Notes under the pieces: generated by a model
What the model was told of the DNA's origin: nothing
Seen by the model: only the letters and a program-made list of their open reading frames with translations
The model's database searches: none
From: Omphalotus guepiniiformis
Lineage: Eukaryota; Basidiomycota; Agaricomycetes; Agaricales; Omphalotaceae
Assembly: GCA_028554645.1 (NCBI GenBank)
Contig: JAQOOI010000064.1
Coordinates: 1,364,001 to 1,428,000 of the forward strand
Reading direction: 5' to 3'
Length of the DNA: 64,000 nucleotides
Shown here: piece by piece, positions 35,966 through 47,722 of the stretch
Position numbering within the stretch: position 1 is the stretch's first letter
Layout of the letters: each line of letters starts with the position of its first letter
Program-made: the position numbers and the translations under genes

Positions 35966-37164
35966 ATGTCTATTCCCTCAAAATCTACGCCCCTCGTCGC
36001 ACCAGGACACACTCGCCCCGTCACTCATCTTTCCTTCTCTCCGATACAGGACGACGGCACGTATTTGCTCATTTCCAGTTGTAAAGATGGAAATCCGATG
36101 CTGAGAGAGTGGACTGGGGATTGGATTGGCACTTTTCTCGGCCATAAAGGTGCCGTTTGGAGTGCGAAGCTTTCTCCAGATGCCTCAAGAGCTGCTTCTG
36201 GAAGTGCAGATTTCACAGCGTAAGCAGTCTTGTGATACACTCCCGGTGCTCTCTATAACATTCCTTGTTGTCATTTATACAGCGAAAATCTGGGATACAT
36301 ACTCTGGAACTGTTCTTCATTCCTTCCCTCACAATCACATCGTCCGCAGTGTTGCCATTTCGCCATCGTCTTCACATCTACTCACCGGAGGGCAGGAGAA
36401 GAAAGTGCGAATATTTGACCTCAGCAGGCCAGACGCCGATCCAGATTTATTAAGTGAAAATGGTATCGTGTCCCATGATGGAATGGTGAAGAGTGTAGTA
36501 TGGGTCGGGGAACACACCGGTGTCAGTGCCGGGGAGGATGGAATCGTAAAGTAAAGTTTACGCATGCTTCGTGAATGCTTAAGATCTAAATCTTTCATGT
36601 AACAGGTGGTGGGATCTTCGAACAAGGGCACTGACCACCAGCATCACTTTCCCCAAAGCCATCACATCGATGGAACTTTCTCCCCAGACCGGAAGATTAG
36701 TCGTCACATCTGGCAACACTGTCGCCTTCATTCCTGCGCTGCCCTCAAATAGCGGTATTCAACCGCATACATTGTCCCTTCCATACTCTCCTTCGTCTGC
36801 ATCGATCCATCCTGTCCTTCAGGATAGATTTGTCACTGGTAATCTAGGCGATGAGTGGGTTCGAATACATGGTATGGATGGTGAAGAGCGGGAAGTGCTC
36901 AAGGGCCACCATGGCCCAGTACATTGCGTCGAGTTCAGCCCCGACGGTGAGATGTACGCTAGCGGTAGTGGTGCGTGTTTCTTGAGTTTTGTTTGGAATA
37001 TGACTCTGAACTTGTGTTCTTTTAGAGGATGGTGAGTCTTATACGACATGGCTTTCTTTTTCTTTACCGCTGATGTATTTTGTTTCGCAGGTACTATTCG
37101 TCTATGGCAGACAACACCAGGCAAGTCATATGGCTTGTGGCAGGGACAGACAAACGGTGGCTAG
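35966..37164 (+). CDS. STRAP: WD40 protein STRAP/Unrip-like
   Basis: Seven-bladed WD40 scaffold; in animals STRAP/Unrip binds the SMN complex, TGF-beta receptors and Unr. It starts [19 protein letters not shown], then [70 protein letters not shown] and a last repeat [18 protein letters not shown] with [17 protein letters not shown]. The end is GQTNGG. Four introns. The repeat order and the IFDLSRP and [15 protein letters not shown] segments match STRAP better than other WD proteins. Function in fungi is inferred only. Confidence 0.88.
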
Positions 37165-37336
37165 GAGAAAAGAAGAATATGAATGGTATGCGCATCGCTC
37201 TGTGGTTATGGGTGCATGCAGTTGCGTGTTCAACGTTCATGTACTACTTTACTTTGAATAATGTCAATGATATTTACGATGGACTACCAATTTCACGGAT
37301 TACGTAAGGCACTCAGGTACTTGAGAGAGCACCACC

Positions 37337-38282
37337 ATGCCAGAGAGTTCAGTTCAACGCTCGTCTCTTCAACATCATCATTCTCATTCACCTTCTAGAG
37401 GTCGAACGTCCGAGTCTCATTCTCAGCATGCACCTCGCTCTCCTTCGCAGTCCTTCCATCCATCGCTTCTTCCGGTGCCTACACCGTCATTGCTAGGGTC
37501 TGTAGCTGTCGGTGCACATTACTCCGGTGTTCGTGTTGATCCAGGCTCTTTGGGACATCGTCACAGTTCTACTGCCGAGAGGCGGGCGAGTGCTGTGCAT
37601 CCCGAAGAAGTAGAGCAACATCATCAAGAGGCGCTGAGAGATCTGAAGGAGCTATACTGTTGTCGGCCTACAGCGGACATCTTCGAGAGATCGTGGCACA
37701 AGCATGCGGTTTTTGAAGTGGGTTTTTCACAGCTTATTTTGTTGAATACAATTTGACTCCTGCGGCGCAGGACCCGCTCACAGTATGCAGAGGGTATAAT
37801 GAATACGCAGCACAGGTAATACACCATTTCGTCCATCACAGCCTCATTGACAGGATTCTCCTCAGTGGTTTGCTCTTGTGCGTCCATTTACATGTGCAAT
37901 CGCTTGAAGGCCAACGAGTGCATCATATTAGCCCAAATTATGTTCTCAGTCCGAAACAATGTCTTCCAGGGTGATGTCCTCTACGACAATACCTAACCGG
38001 CTAGTGTATCTCCAGAAGCAAGAGTACACCATGAAATTATGGGGGCGAAAAAAGGTTGGAACTTACCTTTGTGGTCTGATATGATTCACGCCAATCCTGT
38101 ACATTTAGGTGGTGGAGTCGATCATCGTGGTTGACTTTGATGAACAAGGAAAGATCATTCGTCTCATCGACCAGTGGAACGGAAAAGATATGCCGGGGTG
38201 GTTCGGAGCGGGGTATCTCAGAAGATTGAATGCCAAGGTTGTATCTTGGCTGGTGTCTTTTCCGGACCCGAAACACGATTAA
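37337..38282 (+). CDS. Conserved basidiomycete NTF2-like (SnoaL/SigF-type) domain protein
   Basis: The N-terminal ~100 residues are a Ser/His/Arg-rich disordered segment beginning MPESSVQRSSLQHHHSHSPS. The conserved part starts near 37600 with HHQEALRDLKELYCCRPTAD, WHKHAVFE, DPLTVCRGYNEYAAQWFAL and SETMSSRVMSSTTIPNRLVY. It finishes VVDFDEQGKIIRLIDQWNGK, DMPGWFGAGYLRRLNAKVVS and FPDPKHD. The cone-like alpha+beta pattern with a DQW strand is typical of NTF2-like folds. I do not know its role. Three or four introns, with the exon between 37855 and 38035 placed by frame. Confidence 0.6.
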
Positions 38283-38896
38283 AGAGTGCCACGGTTTATT
38301 TATACGGAGGAGACACAATCTAGTGTCACATTGACGAAGCTGTTGAAGACTGATGTCGTGTGCTTCTTATTCCAGATATACCAACGAAATAGGTGCCACG
38401 TTGATTGGTATGAGAGGAGCCGGAACTAAACTGTGTCGATGGACCATTTCTGGGAAAATGCGCAGTGAAGCGCTAATAAAGCGAAAGCTGCGGTGAAGTT
38501 GGTACGTAGATACATCAAATGGGGATGATATTCTGGAGTATTCTGGTCGTGGCGTGTAAGTCTCGGGTGAAATTCGGTGGGCTGCTGGTTTTAGCAGATG
38601 TCTTCACATAGACTGAAGACGAATAGCAAAACTACAGGATGAGACTGAAGGAGCAGAAATAAAAGGAGTAATATGTAATTCTTAATTGCTCGCACAGAAA
38701 TTGTAATTTTGCGAAATTACCGTGGGCGGGGACGTCGGGGAACTGAGCAGAAGCAGTTGCGGAAACGACGGGCCGGAACACGATCGATTGGCACGTGACT
38801 CTGATCGCAGTGCTGCGGAGGGAGAGTGAGTGCGACTGTAGAGAGCTGCGCACATCCAATCTCGCAGTCTTCCTCTCTTTCCTTCCTACTGTCATC
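38283..38896 (+). promoter_or_regulatory. 614-bp intergenic region upstream of the EST1/SMG6 gene
   Basis: No coding signal seen. A CACGTGAC site lies at 38792-38798, about 100 bp before the downstream ATG. The stretch also carries the 3' end of the NTF2-like gene. Confidence 0.4.
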
Positions 38897-41800
38897 ATGC
38901 ATCTCCAGGTGCAGCCTTCAGACAGTCAAAAGTCCCATTCTATTCAAAAAGACAAGGGAAAGCAGCGTGACGATTCTCCTCAGACAACTGACATTGCTGA
39001 AAAGCTCATCGCCTTCAAGAGACGCACGGCTGTGTAAGTTTTCGTATTTAATTTTCTCCTCTTTTATTCTCATTATTTCCTAGTGCAACTCGTCCCAAGG
39101 ATAAATCAGAACGCATGCCAGGAGTCGTTGCTGCTGCTGTTGTTCCTTCACAATCTACTGACAGACCTTCTCGTCCGCCACCTCCGCCGGCGCCTTCAGG
39201 GTCCCGTTCTCCAAAGAAACCCCACCCTTCTCCCCAAGTCGTTGTACACCGAGCTCCTCAGGACCCAGATGCCGATGAGTTTTCTCGTAAACTGCATCTC
39301 TCGCGTCCTACTCCAGCAGGTGCCAGACCTAATCAATCACCTAAACTCTACAACCCAGAACGAGACCCTATACCTTTAATGCGGCGAACGACAGAACCAG
39401 AGTCCATGTCGGATGAAGGGAGCAACTCTCATGTGTCTCGACATAAGCCGTCACCGAACTCTGCTGCTCGTGAACGTGATCGAGATGCACCGACTCGACA
39501 ACTATTTGATCATCGGAAGGACGACCCTGTTCGCTTTTCCGTACTGGCTCGACCCAACCAGGGTCACCGACCTCCACCCACCCCCAAATCTTCCGGAGAA
39601 TACGTCTCTGCCTCCTCCACCTCTTCATACGCTGCTTCACAGATATCATCTACATTCACTCTCTCTTCTACTACCGACGGGTCTTCCGCCTCTTCTGCGC
39701 TCTTTGATCAGAGCAAACCCAACAAAAGCAGCGAGGATGGTTCAGGAAATATGTTTGCTGCTCAGCTCAAAAAGCTTTACAGGACTATCACAAATTTAGA
39801 GACTAAGATCAAAGCTGAAGATGCAGAGGTTGACGACGATAGTAGAGAAAGCAGTAGGATCTTGCTCAAGGGCAAGAGCTCATTAGAGGATGAGGATGTA
39901 GAACAGGAGAAATGGGCACGACGTATTGATAATCACAAACGGTGAATCTTTTGTTCGTTTCCTAATTGACCGAGCATTTAAACATGGCTAGACTCGTCGA
40001 ATGCATACATAACATGCTCGAGATCTCGCTCGCGCCATCGGTCCCGGCATCCCTGCGACATATCCCAACCAAGTACAACATTATCATGCGACTCTGGATG
40101 TTTGGTTTTCACAAGATTCTTGAATCTCTTCGTCGCGCTTCCTTCAATTCCCCGCTTGCTATGGAACTCTTGCAAGAGTACATCTACTATGCCTACACCT
40201 TTTACACTGGTTTGTATGAGGAACCACTTCTAGCCACCTTTCGACAATCCTGGTTGGAAGCCCTGGGGGATCTAGCTCGCTACCGTATGGCGGTTGCTGC
40301 GATGGTTACAGGTGGTGCAGGCAACGGATTCGCGCTTACTGCTGCTAATGTATCAGAGGCTGCTGCGCATTCGGTTGCCGATACTTCCGGCCCGGACGCT
40401 CCTGCTGGTGCCAAGTCGGTCAGTGCTGCAGCAAGGATCGACGATTCCCCCTCACCAAGCGTGGGCGTGGCCGCCGCACGTGCCATGGAACTCGAGCCAG
40501 AGAAGGAGAGGTGGAGGACAATTGCAAGAGATTGGTATGGGACTGGTTTGGCAGATCAGCCTGGGACAGGTAAACTCCACCATCACTTGGGGCTACTGAG
40601 TCGCGAGGTAGAGGGTGAAGAATTAAGGGGAGTTTACCACTTTGTGAAGAGGTTAGTCTTGCTATTGTTTCTTTCACACGAGTTTCACTCACGATTGAAA
40701 TTGTATCCAGCATGACTTCCCTTCACCCCTTTCCAACATCCCGAGAAAATATATTACCTCTGTGGTCTTCTCAAGCGCAAGCTCGCCGACAACAACCCGA
40801 TGCCCGTGCATCCGATCTCTTTGTTTTATTGCACGGTATGCTGTTCACGAATATCCAACTCGACGACTTCCAGCCCACCTTTTCGCGATTTATGGAGCGG
40901 CTCGAGCTCGAAGGCGCAGAGGAGCGGGAGTGGATCATGATGGCAGTTGTCAACATTGGCTCGGTCTTCGAATATGGCAAGTCTACTGGTGTTTTGAAGA
41001 GACTTGCTGGTACCAGGGATGCAAGTGCTGCTGCTCATGGGGTGCCCATGCGCGTCGCCAAGCGAGAGGTGGATCACATGGATGTGGACGACGATGCGAG
41101 CGGCGAACGGGCGCAAATTCAAAGTTCCCCACCGCTATCGGAAGCGGAAGCGGATTCAACAGTACTCCCGATGCCTTTCAAATTCGCCCTTCAACTCACA
41201 TTCTCAATGTTGTCATATGTGCTTCGTCATCCCACCCGCAAACCATCTCCGTTCGCGCGATCAAGGGTTAATCCATATTTAACTATACTGCTTACCTTCC
41301 TAGCAACTGTCTTAAAGCACCAGAAGACACGAGAGGTTTTGGAGAGAAGTATGCCATGGGAGCAAATGGTTACTCTTTTTGCCATGGTGCCGAGGAATGT
41401 CATGGCTTCGCAGGGGCTCGCTCCATTAACCTCCGCTGGTCCAGACGGCGAGAGATGGGCAATGTTGACGAGTAACATGGCGCCCCCTCTCCCAGAGGAT
41501 TGGTGCTTGAGGGGAATGGAGTGGGTGGGACGGAAAGTATTCCAACCGGGGTACTGGAAGAGTGGCGAGGACCGAAGAGCGGAGATTGAAGTTCTAGACG
41601 AGACTGAGGCTGCAGAAATGACAGATGGTCACATCGAGGATGACGACAATGACCACGAGGAGGGCCGCGGTGCGATGAACGAGACAAAGAAACGCTGGGT
41701 GAGGGTAATCCGGGCCGCTGTGGGTATTGCTGGACTCGTCGACGGATTGACTTGGGTTGAGGGTACGAGGGAGTGGAGAGTTGAGGGCGCTCTTTCGGAG

Positions 41801-42744
41801 AAAGTTTCGCGCTGGAACGAGCAAGATCGAATCGAGAAGGAGGAGGAGGAGAGAAGGAGAACGGGCACTCGCTGGGCGGATGATTCCATGGATGTTGATG
41901 ATGACCAGAATGTTGAGGGCTTGTCGGAAGATAGTGACGACGACGACGAGGAAGACAGTGAAGAAGTGAAAGATCTCAAGGTCAGTGACCCTCGGCTTGT
42001 TGCCGTTATAAATACTTAAATACTTACGCATTCTAATTTGATCAGGCCCGACGGAGATATTTACGGAATCTCCTTCAGTCAGCGCAATCTTCCGAGCCCT
42101 CACCTCGCCGAGCGCGCCGCTCCTCGAAGAAGGAACAGCGTCCACTGTTGCCCATCATCGCAGGCTATACTGTCCTCGTCGTCGATACCAACATCTTGCT
42201 TTCTTCGTTATCCATGTTCTCGTCTCTTGTAGAGAGCATGCGCTGGACAATCATGGTGCCACTCCCAGTTATCATGGAACTTGACGGTTTGAGGTCCAAT
42301 CCTTCCCAGCTCGGGGAGGCGGCTGGAAATGCTCTGATGTACATCTCGAACCACATCCGTTCCCACTCCCTATCACTGAAAGTACAGACATCGAAAGGCA
42401 ACTACCTAACGACACTGAATGTACGAACAGAGGAAGTCGACTTCACCGCTGGCAATGCAGAGAGGAATATGGACGATCTGATCCTCAAGGCTGCAATATG
42501 GCACGACGAGCATTGGATCGATCGTTCTGCGATCCTTAAAGCTGATATTCCTACCGGCATCGCAAACCCTGTCAAAGTCGTATTGCTTAGTCTAGATCGC
42601 AATCGTAAGTCACCGTGATGCCCTTTCCTTTATCGCTCTCATACTCATATGTTGTGGTTGTCAGTGCGACTCAAGGCACGCTCGCGTCAGCTTCCTGCAG
42701 CCGGCGAGAAAGATCTTGCTATTCTGCTAGCAGCCGGAACATAA
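38897..42744 (+). CDS. SMG6: EST1/SMG6-like protein: 14-3-3-like TPR plus PIN endonuclease
   Basis: Homologue of Est1/SMG5-7, factors of nonsense-mediated decay and telomere maintenance. The start is MHLQVQPSDSQKSHSIQKDK. The first ~250 residues are Pro/Ser/Arg-rich. From ~39745 a helical region reads AAQLKKLYRTITNLETKIK, KWARRIDNHKRLVECIHNML and YIYYAYTFYTGLYEEPLLAT, the Est1 14-3-3-like/TPR domain, followed by helical repeats and an acidic insert (~41880-41980). The C-terminal PIN domain (~42165-42744) has VLVVDTNILLSSL, VMELDGLRSN, NMDDLILKAA and LSLDRNLRLKARS. All three PIN Asp positions of the catalytic triad appear present, as in SMG6 and unlike SMG5. Five introns. Confidence 0.88.
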
Positions 42745-43528
42745 GTTTACTGCTTGGCAATATCTGTCCTATCACCAGCACTTTTTGACTTAGTACATCG
42801 GCCACTTGTCGACGGACCAAGGAACTCGTGCCCGTACGCATATTCCTTTTCACTCCCGACATCAACACGCCGCTGTTTCAGCTCCCCGAAGGCAATAAAG
42901 TCTGCCAATGGCACGCCAGGTTTCAATTAGTACCGACGTGTACGGTTGCATGCCAGCTGTAGTCTACCGGTTTACTTGTGCAACACTTTCATTAACCTCA
43001 CATCATACCCCACACATTTCACTATATACCGTTCATACACTCTTTCAATATTTATTTTTATTCTTGCATCTTTCCGCTGTAGTATCCTTGCACCTGTAAT
43101 CGTATTGATAAGATATAGTACTACACAGTCTCGGAATTCATTTCCTTCGCTCGCATATCATTACAACCGATGGGCAGGAGAAGAGCAACACTGCCAGTCT
43201 CTGCGCTACTGGGGCTCTTTGAGACACTAGTGCTCTGATATATTCGCAAATAACAACACTATCGGCTGTGTTTCTTGGGCTCGACTTGTATTAGAATATA
43301 TGAAGAAAGGCTATACTGTATGTCCTTGCGCCAAGTCATTACAGTGTCTGCGGATGGCTAAGCTTAGGGTGTTGAGGTTCAATACACGCCACTAAATAGC
43401 ATACAATATACAAGTGTGCACTACCTACTGCTACACGAATGAGTACTACAAGAAATACCAAGTTGGGGGTGACAGCCTGAATGCAAGAAAGTTGATAAAA
43501 TATACTTGAGCGACAGATACGCGATAAA
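42745..43528. other. 784-bp convergent intergenic region, no gene supported
   Basis: Lies between the 3' ends of the SMG6-like gene and the first NYN gene. It is AT-richer than its flanks. Short open frames exist at 42908-43230, but they lack splice context, conserved residues or coding-like composition. No RNA fold or repeat recognised. Confidence 0.5.
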
Positions 43529-45203
43529 TTAAACTTTGCCGTAAAAATCAGGGTGTAAGGATATCCAAGCATCGCCTGCCATGCCTCCTAGCTGAACGAG
43601 ACCCAAAGTCTCAGCAGAAGTGCTGTAATCTTTGAATCGACTGACGCCAGCCTTCTGATAAACAAGTTTGTCCTGCTGAAGCAGCTCTATTGCCAGAGTA
43701 GAGCGAGAAAGGCGTTGTACCCCCTTCGAGAGATGAGTGCTCAAAATTCGAATCAAAGATTGATATGGAGCTGGAACTGGTTTAGATAGTACAGATGCAG
43801 GAGGGGGCGGTGCAGATGCAGACATTGATGGCGGGACGAAGGGGTGTACAACAGATGCGGGGGCTGTATTTACTGGGGCGTACAGTGCTGCAGGAGCTGT
43901 TGGTCGGATTGGAGAGGGAGAAGATACGGATACTGATGGTATCGCAGTCGCAGGTGCATGGACTGACACTGCTATAGGAGGCGCAGACATTGGAGGCGCA
44001 GGTTCCGGAGTTACAGGTAGTGCGGTCTGCGGTCTCAAGGTACACGCAGAGGATAATGACGGACAGGACGGGTTAGGGGTGGGAGGGGAAGACTGAGTAA
44101 CACGCGGAGGGGAAACTAGAATAAAATTGGATTGCGGGACTTCAACATCTCCGGCGTTGTGTAAGTCGTTGGCTGATATACTTGTCAAGTCGGTTGGTCT
44201 GGATGACGGAGGAAGTGCAGCAGTATACACAGGTGGACCTCTCCTCATGTCCGGCGTGTTTGTGTAAAATGAGGCAGGCAGAGGAGGGCTGTCGGTATCT
44301 GTAGACAATGCACGCGGCGAACACGGTGATTCTGGGGGTGGCATTTGTGTTTGTCTCGTTGTAGGTCCAGTCGACTGCTCCGCATGGAAAGCTTCTAGTC
44401 TCGATGTGCAGTTCGAACTACTCGCTTCCAGTGGTACGTAAGAGGGCACAGAAGAGTCTGTGCGAGACGTACCCAATACTTCCACTGCTTTATGAGTCAC
44501 GCAGTCGGGCCTTGCATTTGAAGGAACCTTGGGTTGATTCGATGGACTGGTTCTCGCTGGTATATCGCTTTTGCGGTAACCAGGCAAGGAAAAAGTTGCT
44601 TCTTCTTTCGAGATGTTAGCAATTACTCGATTCCACTCAATGAAATGAGATGCTTGAGATTTGAGGCTTATATGAGCCCCCGGGACTGAAGGAGCAACTA
44701 CAACCACGCTATACAAGCGAAGGCGTAAGATGGATAGCACATATGCAAAATCACGGTCCCCCGAAATCAACATAATTGTAGTTGTCGATGCCGAGGGATT
44801 GTCCATTGCAAAAGTTAACATATCGGCTGCCAGGCCAAGGAAACGTTGAACGAGTGGTGCCAGCTGATATTCTGTGGGCTCACCTATGATCATCTGGTCG
44901 GCGACGTTCTTGCGCCCGTTGTGTGGGCAGTCAATGATACTGACACCAGAACATTGTAGTTCAGATCGAAGGTACAGAGAACGGGGTGACTGTTCAGAGA
45001 TTTCAGTATAGGCCTTCAAATGCTTGATGCTACCAAATGCATGGCCCAAGTCGCGAATACCAGAAACGACATCGTATCCCGACATGCTCGAAGGTGCAGG
45101 ACAATTCTCTAGAATTATGAGCTGAGAAAAAACCATTCATTGGTGGGCTGAAAGGCACATACGTACCATAGTCCCAAAAAATACCTATCTGTGCATCAGA
45201 CAT
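43529..45203 (-). CDS. NYN-domain RNase-fold protein, copy 1, with LOTUS-like C-terminus
   Basis: MARF1/limkain-like NYN protein. Exon 1 starts MSDAQIGIFWDY, and an intron joins to ENCPAPSSMSGYDVVSGIRD. The acidic positions of the NYN active site are visible in FWDYENC, NVADQMIIG and LISGDRDFAYV. An intron within the longer open frame (gtgagc...ctggcag) removes ~19 residues and gives IIG-ADMLTFAMDNPSAS, as in copy 2. A ~250-residue Pro/Ser/Ala-rich linker follows. The last ~80 residues (LIRILSTHLSKGVQRLSRST; LGLVQLGGMAGDAWISLHPD) resemble an OST-HTH/LOTUS winged helix, an RNA-binding module found in MARF1. Predicted role: structure-dependent RNA cleavage or binding. The LOTUS call is inferred from pattern only. 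Confidence 0.75.
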
Positions 45204-45557
45204 GATGGCAAGAAGATACTTACGGGCGCTAACGTCGTTCTAGGGCCCTAGTACACTTTATACCCAGGGTGATTACGTACAATATGAACTGCAGTGCAAG
45301 CAATGCTGCTTGGAAGGCAATTCAAATTCACGTTCTTGATACAGACATGCTTGCATGACAAGTTCTACAGGTGGTCAGAAGAGTGAGTGTTTCTGTAAAA
45401 GGAGCGGCGTAAGGACATACATCAAAGGCAATTTTCAACGTTCTTAAGCTGTAGCCTGTGTTCGAGGCCAGTAACCAAGCGAGATCTATCATATTGATAT
45501 TGAGGTAGATCAAGCGAAACGACACCGGTACATCCTAGGTTCTAGCAGCATTATATA
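45204..45557 (-). promoter_or_regulatory. 354-bp spacer between the two NYN copies
   Basis: Presumed promoter of copy 1 and 3' end of copy 2. No gene, repeat or transposon remnant seen. The absence of extra repeats at its borders gives no hint of the duplication mechanism. Confidence 0.45.
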
Positions 45558-47008
45558 CTACAATTTTCCGTGTAATTCCGGATGCAATGAGATCCAGGCG
45601 AGCCCGCTTTTCCCTCCGAGTACCACCAAGTCCTGTTCCGCAGCCATTGCACTGTATTGGCTAAACTTGGTAACACGAACACTTTTGTACACATTTGGAT
45701 CCTGACCAGTCAACTCCAGCGCAACGGAAGATCGAAGAGGGCGTTGTATGCCATTCAGGCGATAAGCCTCCAGAAGTTGCACCAGACGTTGAAATTCAAG
45801 TGGAACAAATTTCGGATAAGTAGCTGTTTTCCAAACAGGTCTTCCCTTTTTGTCAGGAAATTTTGGAGAAGGCTCCAAAACGTGTCTAGAGGAAGACACA
45901 GATGCTGGAGGCGAAGCAAAGGGATTGGTTGAATTCAACACGGGACGCTTTAGCAACATGCTGCCTTGAGGAGTAAGGGTGGAAGTGGACTGCAAATGTG
46001 AGACTGAAGGATCAGTCTCGGGTGATGCAGATGTAGACTGGACCTCTGTATTTTCGAGCGGTGGCTCCACGCCCATGTCTTGGGTACTGATACTCCCAAA
46101 GACAGGCGCAGAAACGGCTGGAGTCCATGCAGACGACTTTTCATTTCCGGTCCACTTAGCTGTCGTGCCCCCTCCAGGCTGTGTTTTTAAGGGGCCTGTC
46201 GAATTAGAGCCAGCTCCAGATGTTACATGATTAGGGCTCTGCTTTCTACCTTCTGGTTTGAGCTGGAACGGGTTTGGACGACTGGGAGAATAGATACTGC
46301 GCCAACTGGGGGACTTTAGATCTTGGTTGGGAGATGTTGAAAGATGAGCCTTAGGTCGAAATGCGTTAAAAGCTGACGTTGCGGCACGGAGATCAGAGGA
46401 TGGTAATTCTGTATTCGTGTCATCAACAGTGATCGTAGTCCACTCCAGAAACGAGGTGGCCTGAGCTTTGAGACTAGCATGGGCACCGGGCAAAGCAATC
46501 ACGACTACAGGATACATGCGGAGACGTAGAAGCGCAAGTGGATAGGCGAAATCTCGGTCTCCCGATATCAAAATGATCGTAGTCGTAGAAGGGGATGGAT
46601 TGTCCATGGCAAACGCCAACATATCGGCTACAAACCAAAAGTAATGAGACGGGAAGCACGAAAAAGCGTATCAAAAGTGACCGCGCCTATGATCATCTGG
46701 TCGACGACATTCTTGCGTCCGCTATGGGGACAATCAATCAAACTAACACCAGAAGACTGTAATTCAGAGCGTTGACACGACGAACGAGGGGAATTGTGCT
46801 CCGAAAACTGTGCGTATGCTTTGAATGACTTTATGGAACCAAATGCATGAGCAGCGTCGCGAATACTTCTGGCCAAGTCATATCCTGACATATTTGAGGG
46901 CATCTGGCAGTTCTCTGCATACAAAATAGGCCGTCAGAACCCAGCAATATTGCCAACACCCGTACCATAATCCCAGAAAACAGCTACTTCGCCTGTCTCC
47001 ATCTTCAT
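45558..47008 (-). CDS. NYN-domain RNase-fold protein, copy 2, with LOTUS-like C-terminus
   Basis: Tandem paralogue of the gene at 43529-45203. Starts MKMETGEVAVFWDY, with a second in-frame ATG two codons on. The first intron sits at the same place, before ENCQMPSNMSGYDLARSIRD. Shared blocks: HAFGSIKSFKAYAQFSE, SGVSLIDCPHSGRKNVVDQM, MLAFAMDNPSPSTTTIILIS and GDRDFAYPLALLRLRMYPVV. NYN acidic residues are kept. The central linker is shorter and differs completely in sequence. The C-terminal ~80 residues (FQRLVQLLEAYRLNGIQRPL; VVLGGKSGLAWISLHPELHG) match copy 1 closely in pattern. Same orientation and intron position show duplication; the fast-evolving linker suggests age. Confidence 0.75.
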
Positions 47009-47164
47009 CAACTTGAAGGGGGAGACCCACAAGAATGAAAAATTACGTAATAAGAAAGAGGAGAAGAGGGTTCAAGTACTCGTTTCAGCTTATTCTGTAG
47101 ACCTTTATTACATGTGTCGAACGATGATAGAATGTGAATCTCAAGTCGCAAAGACGAAACCAAT

Positions 47165-47525
47165 CTATTGAATCTGTTTTCCCAACCTAGCCAGATGATA
47201 ATTAATAGTTGGTCTATGGTTCTTCTTGGGCATGGGCTTTAATAGGACGCGACTATGAGTCGACTGCGGAGAGAAAGAAAACTATAATGAACACACCGTT
47301 GTCCTCATACAATGAAAGAGTGCTTGTGCAGTATCCCGGCAAGCGGACGTCGAGTGAATATCACTGGTGGCAGCCCAACAACCAAGCATAGCAGACAGTT
47401 GTGTTGCACACATGGGATTCACAGCATCTGTGTACGCAATGAATGAGAATATGAAGAAGTAAAAAGAGAAGGAGAAACAGACTTTTCTTCGGTCTAACTT
47501 TGAGATTTTTAATGTGAATGGCCAT
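47165..47525 (-). CDS. MRP10: Mitochondrial small ribosomal subunit protein mS37 (Mrp10)
   Basis: CHCH-fold mitoribosomal protein. It starts MAIHIKNLKVRPKK, spliced to NAVNPMCATQLSAMLGCWAA. CATQLSAMLGC and CRDTAQALFHC are two CX9C motifs that form disulfides. The last exon gives KPMPKKNHRPTINYHLARLG, whose INYH-AR-L element is the Mrp10 signature, and ends KQIQ. Two introns. It is divergent from the UBC6 gene, with 197 bp between starts and a CACGTG at 47580. Confidence 0.9.
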
Positions 47526-47579
47526 TGAGAAACATCAAACACAAGAAAGGCGCCCGTCGTCGACAATAATTCTGGGTAG

Positions 47580-47585
47580 CACGTG
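47580..47585. promoter_or_regulatory. CACGTG site in the MRP10 / UBC6 divergent promoter
   Basis: One palindromic E-box in the 197-bp space, 55 bp from the MRP10 ATG and 138 bp from the UBC6 ATG. Confidence 0.35.
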
Positions 47586-47722
47586 ATCTCTATTCCGGCC
47601 TGCCCAGGGTGCGCTACTGACTTTCCACGTAGTACTTAGCAAGAGGTCTGAGTTGTCAAATGTTCCTCAGTTTCTTTCTTTCATCTTTTCTCGACGGCTT
47701 ATCTCTTTAAGTATTCTTCAAG

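Noticed and set aside
40826..42145. Long minus-strand open frames under the SMG6 gene (up to ~180 codons)
   Set aside because: They are antisense shadows of acidic, Ser-coding exons; the plus strand has a continuous Est1-type protein and PIN domain.
42908..43230. Overlapping open frames of 60-95 codons in the SMG6/NYN gap
   Set aside because: They have hydrophobic, AT-driven composition, no homology that I recognise and no splice context.
45204..45557. A third, degraded NYN fragment between the two copies
   Set aside because: The spacer contains none of the NYN or C-terminal blocks in any frame.
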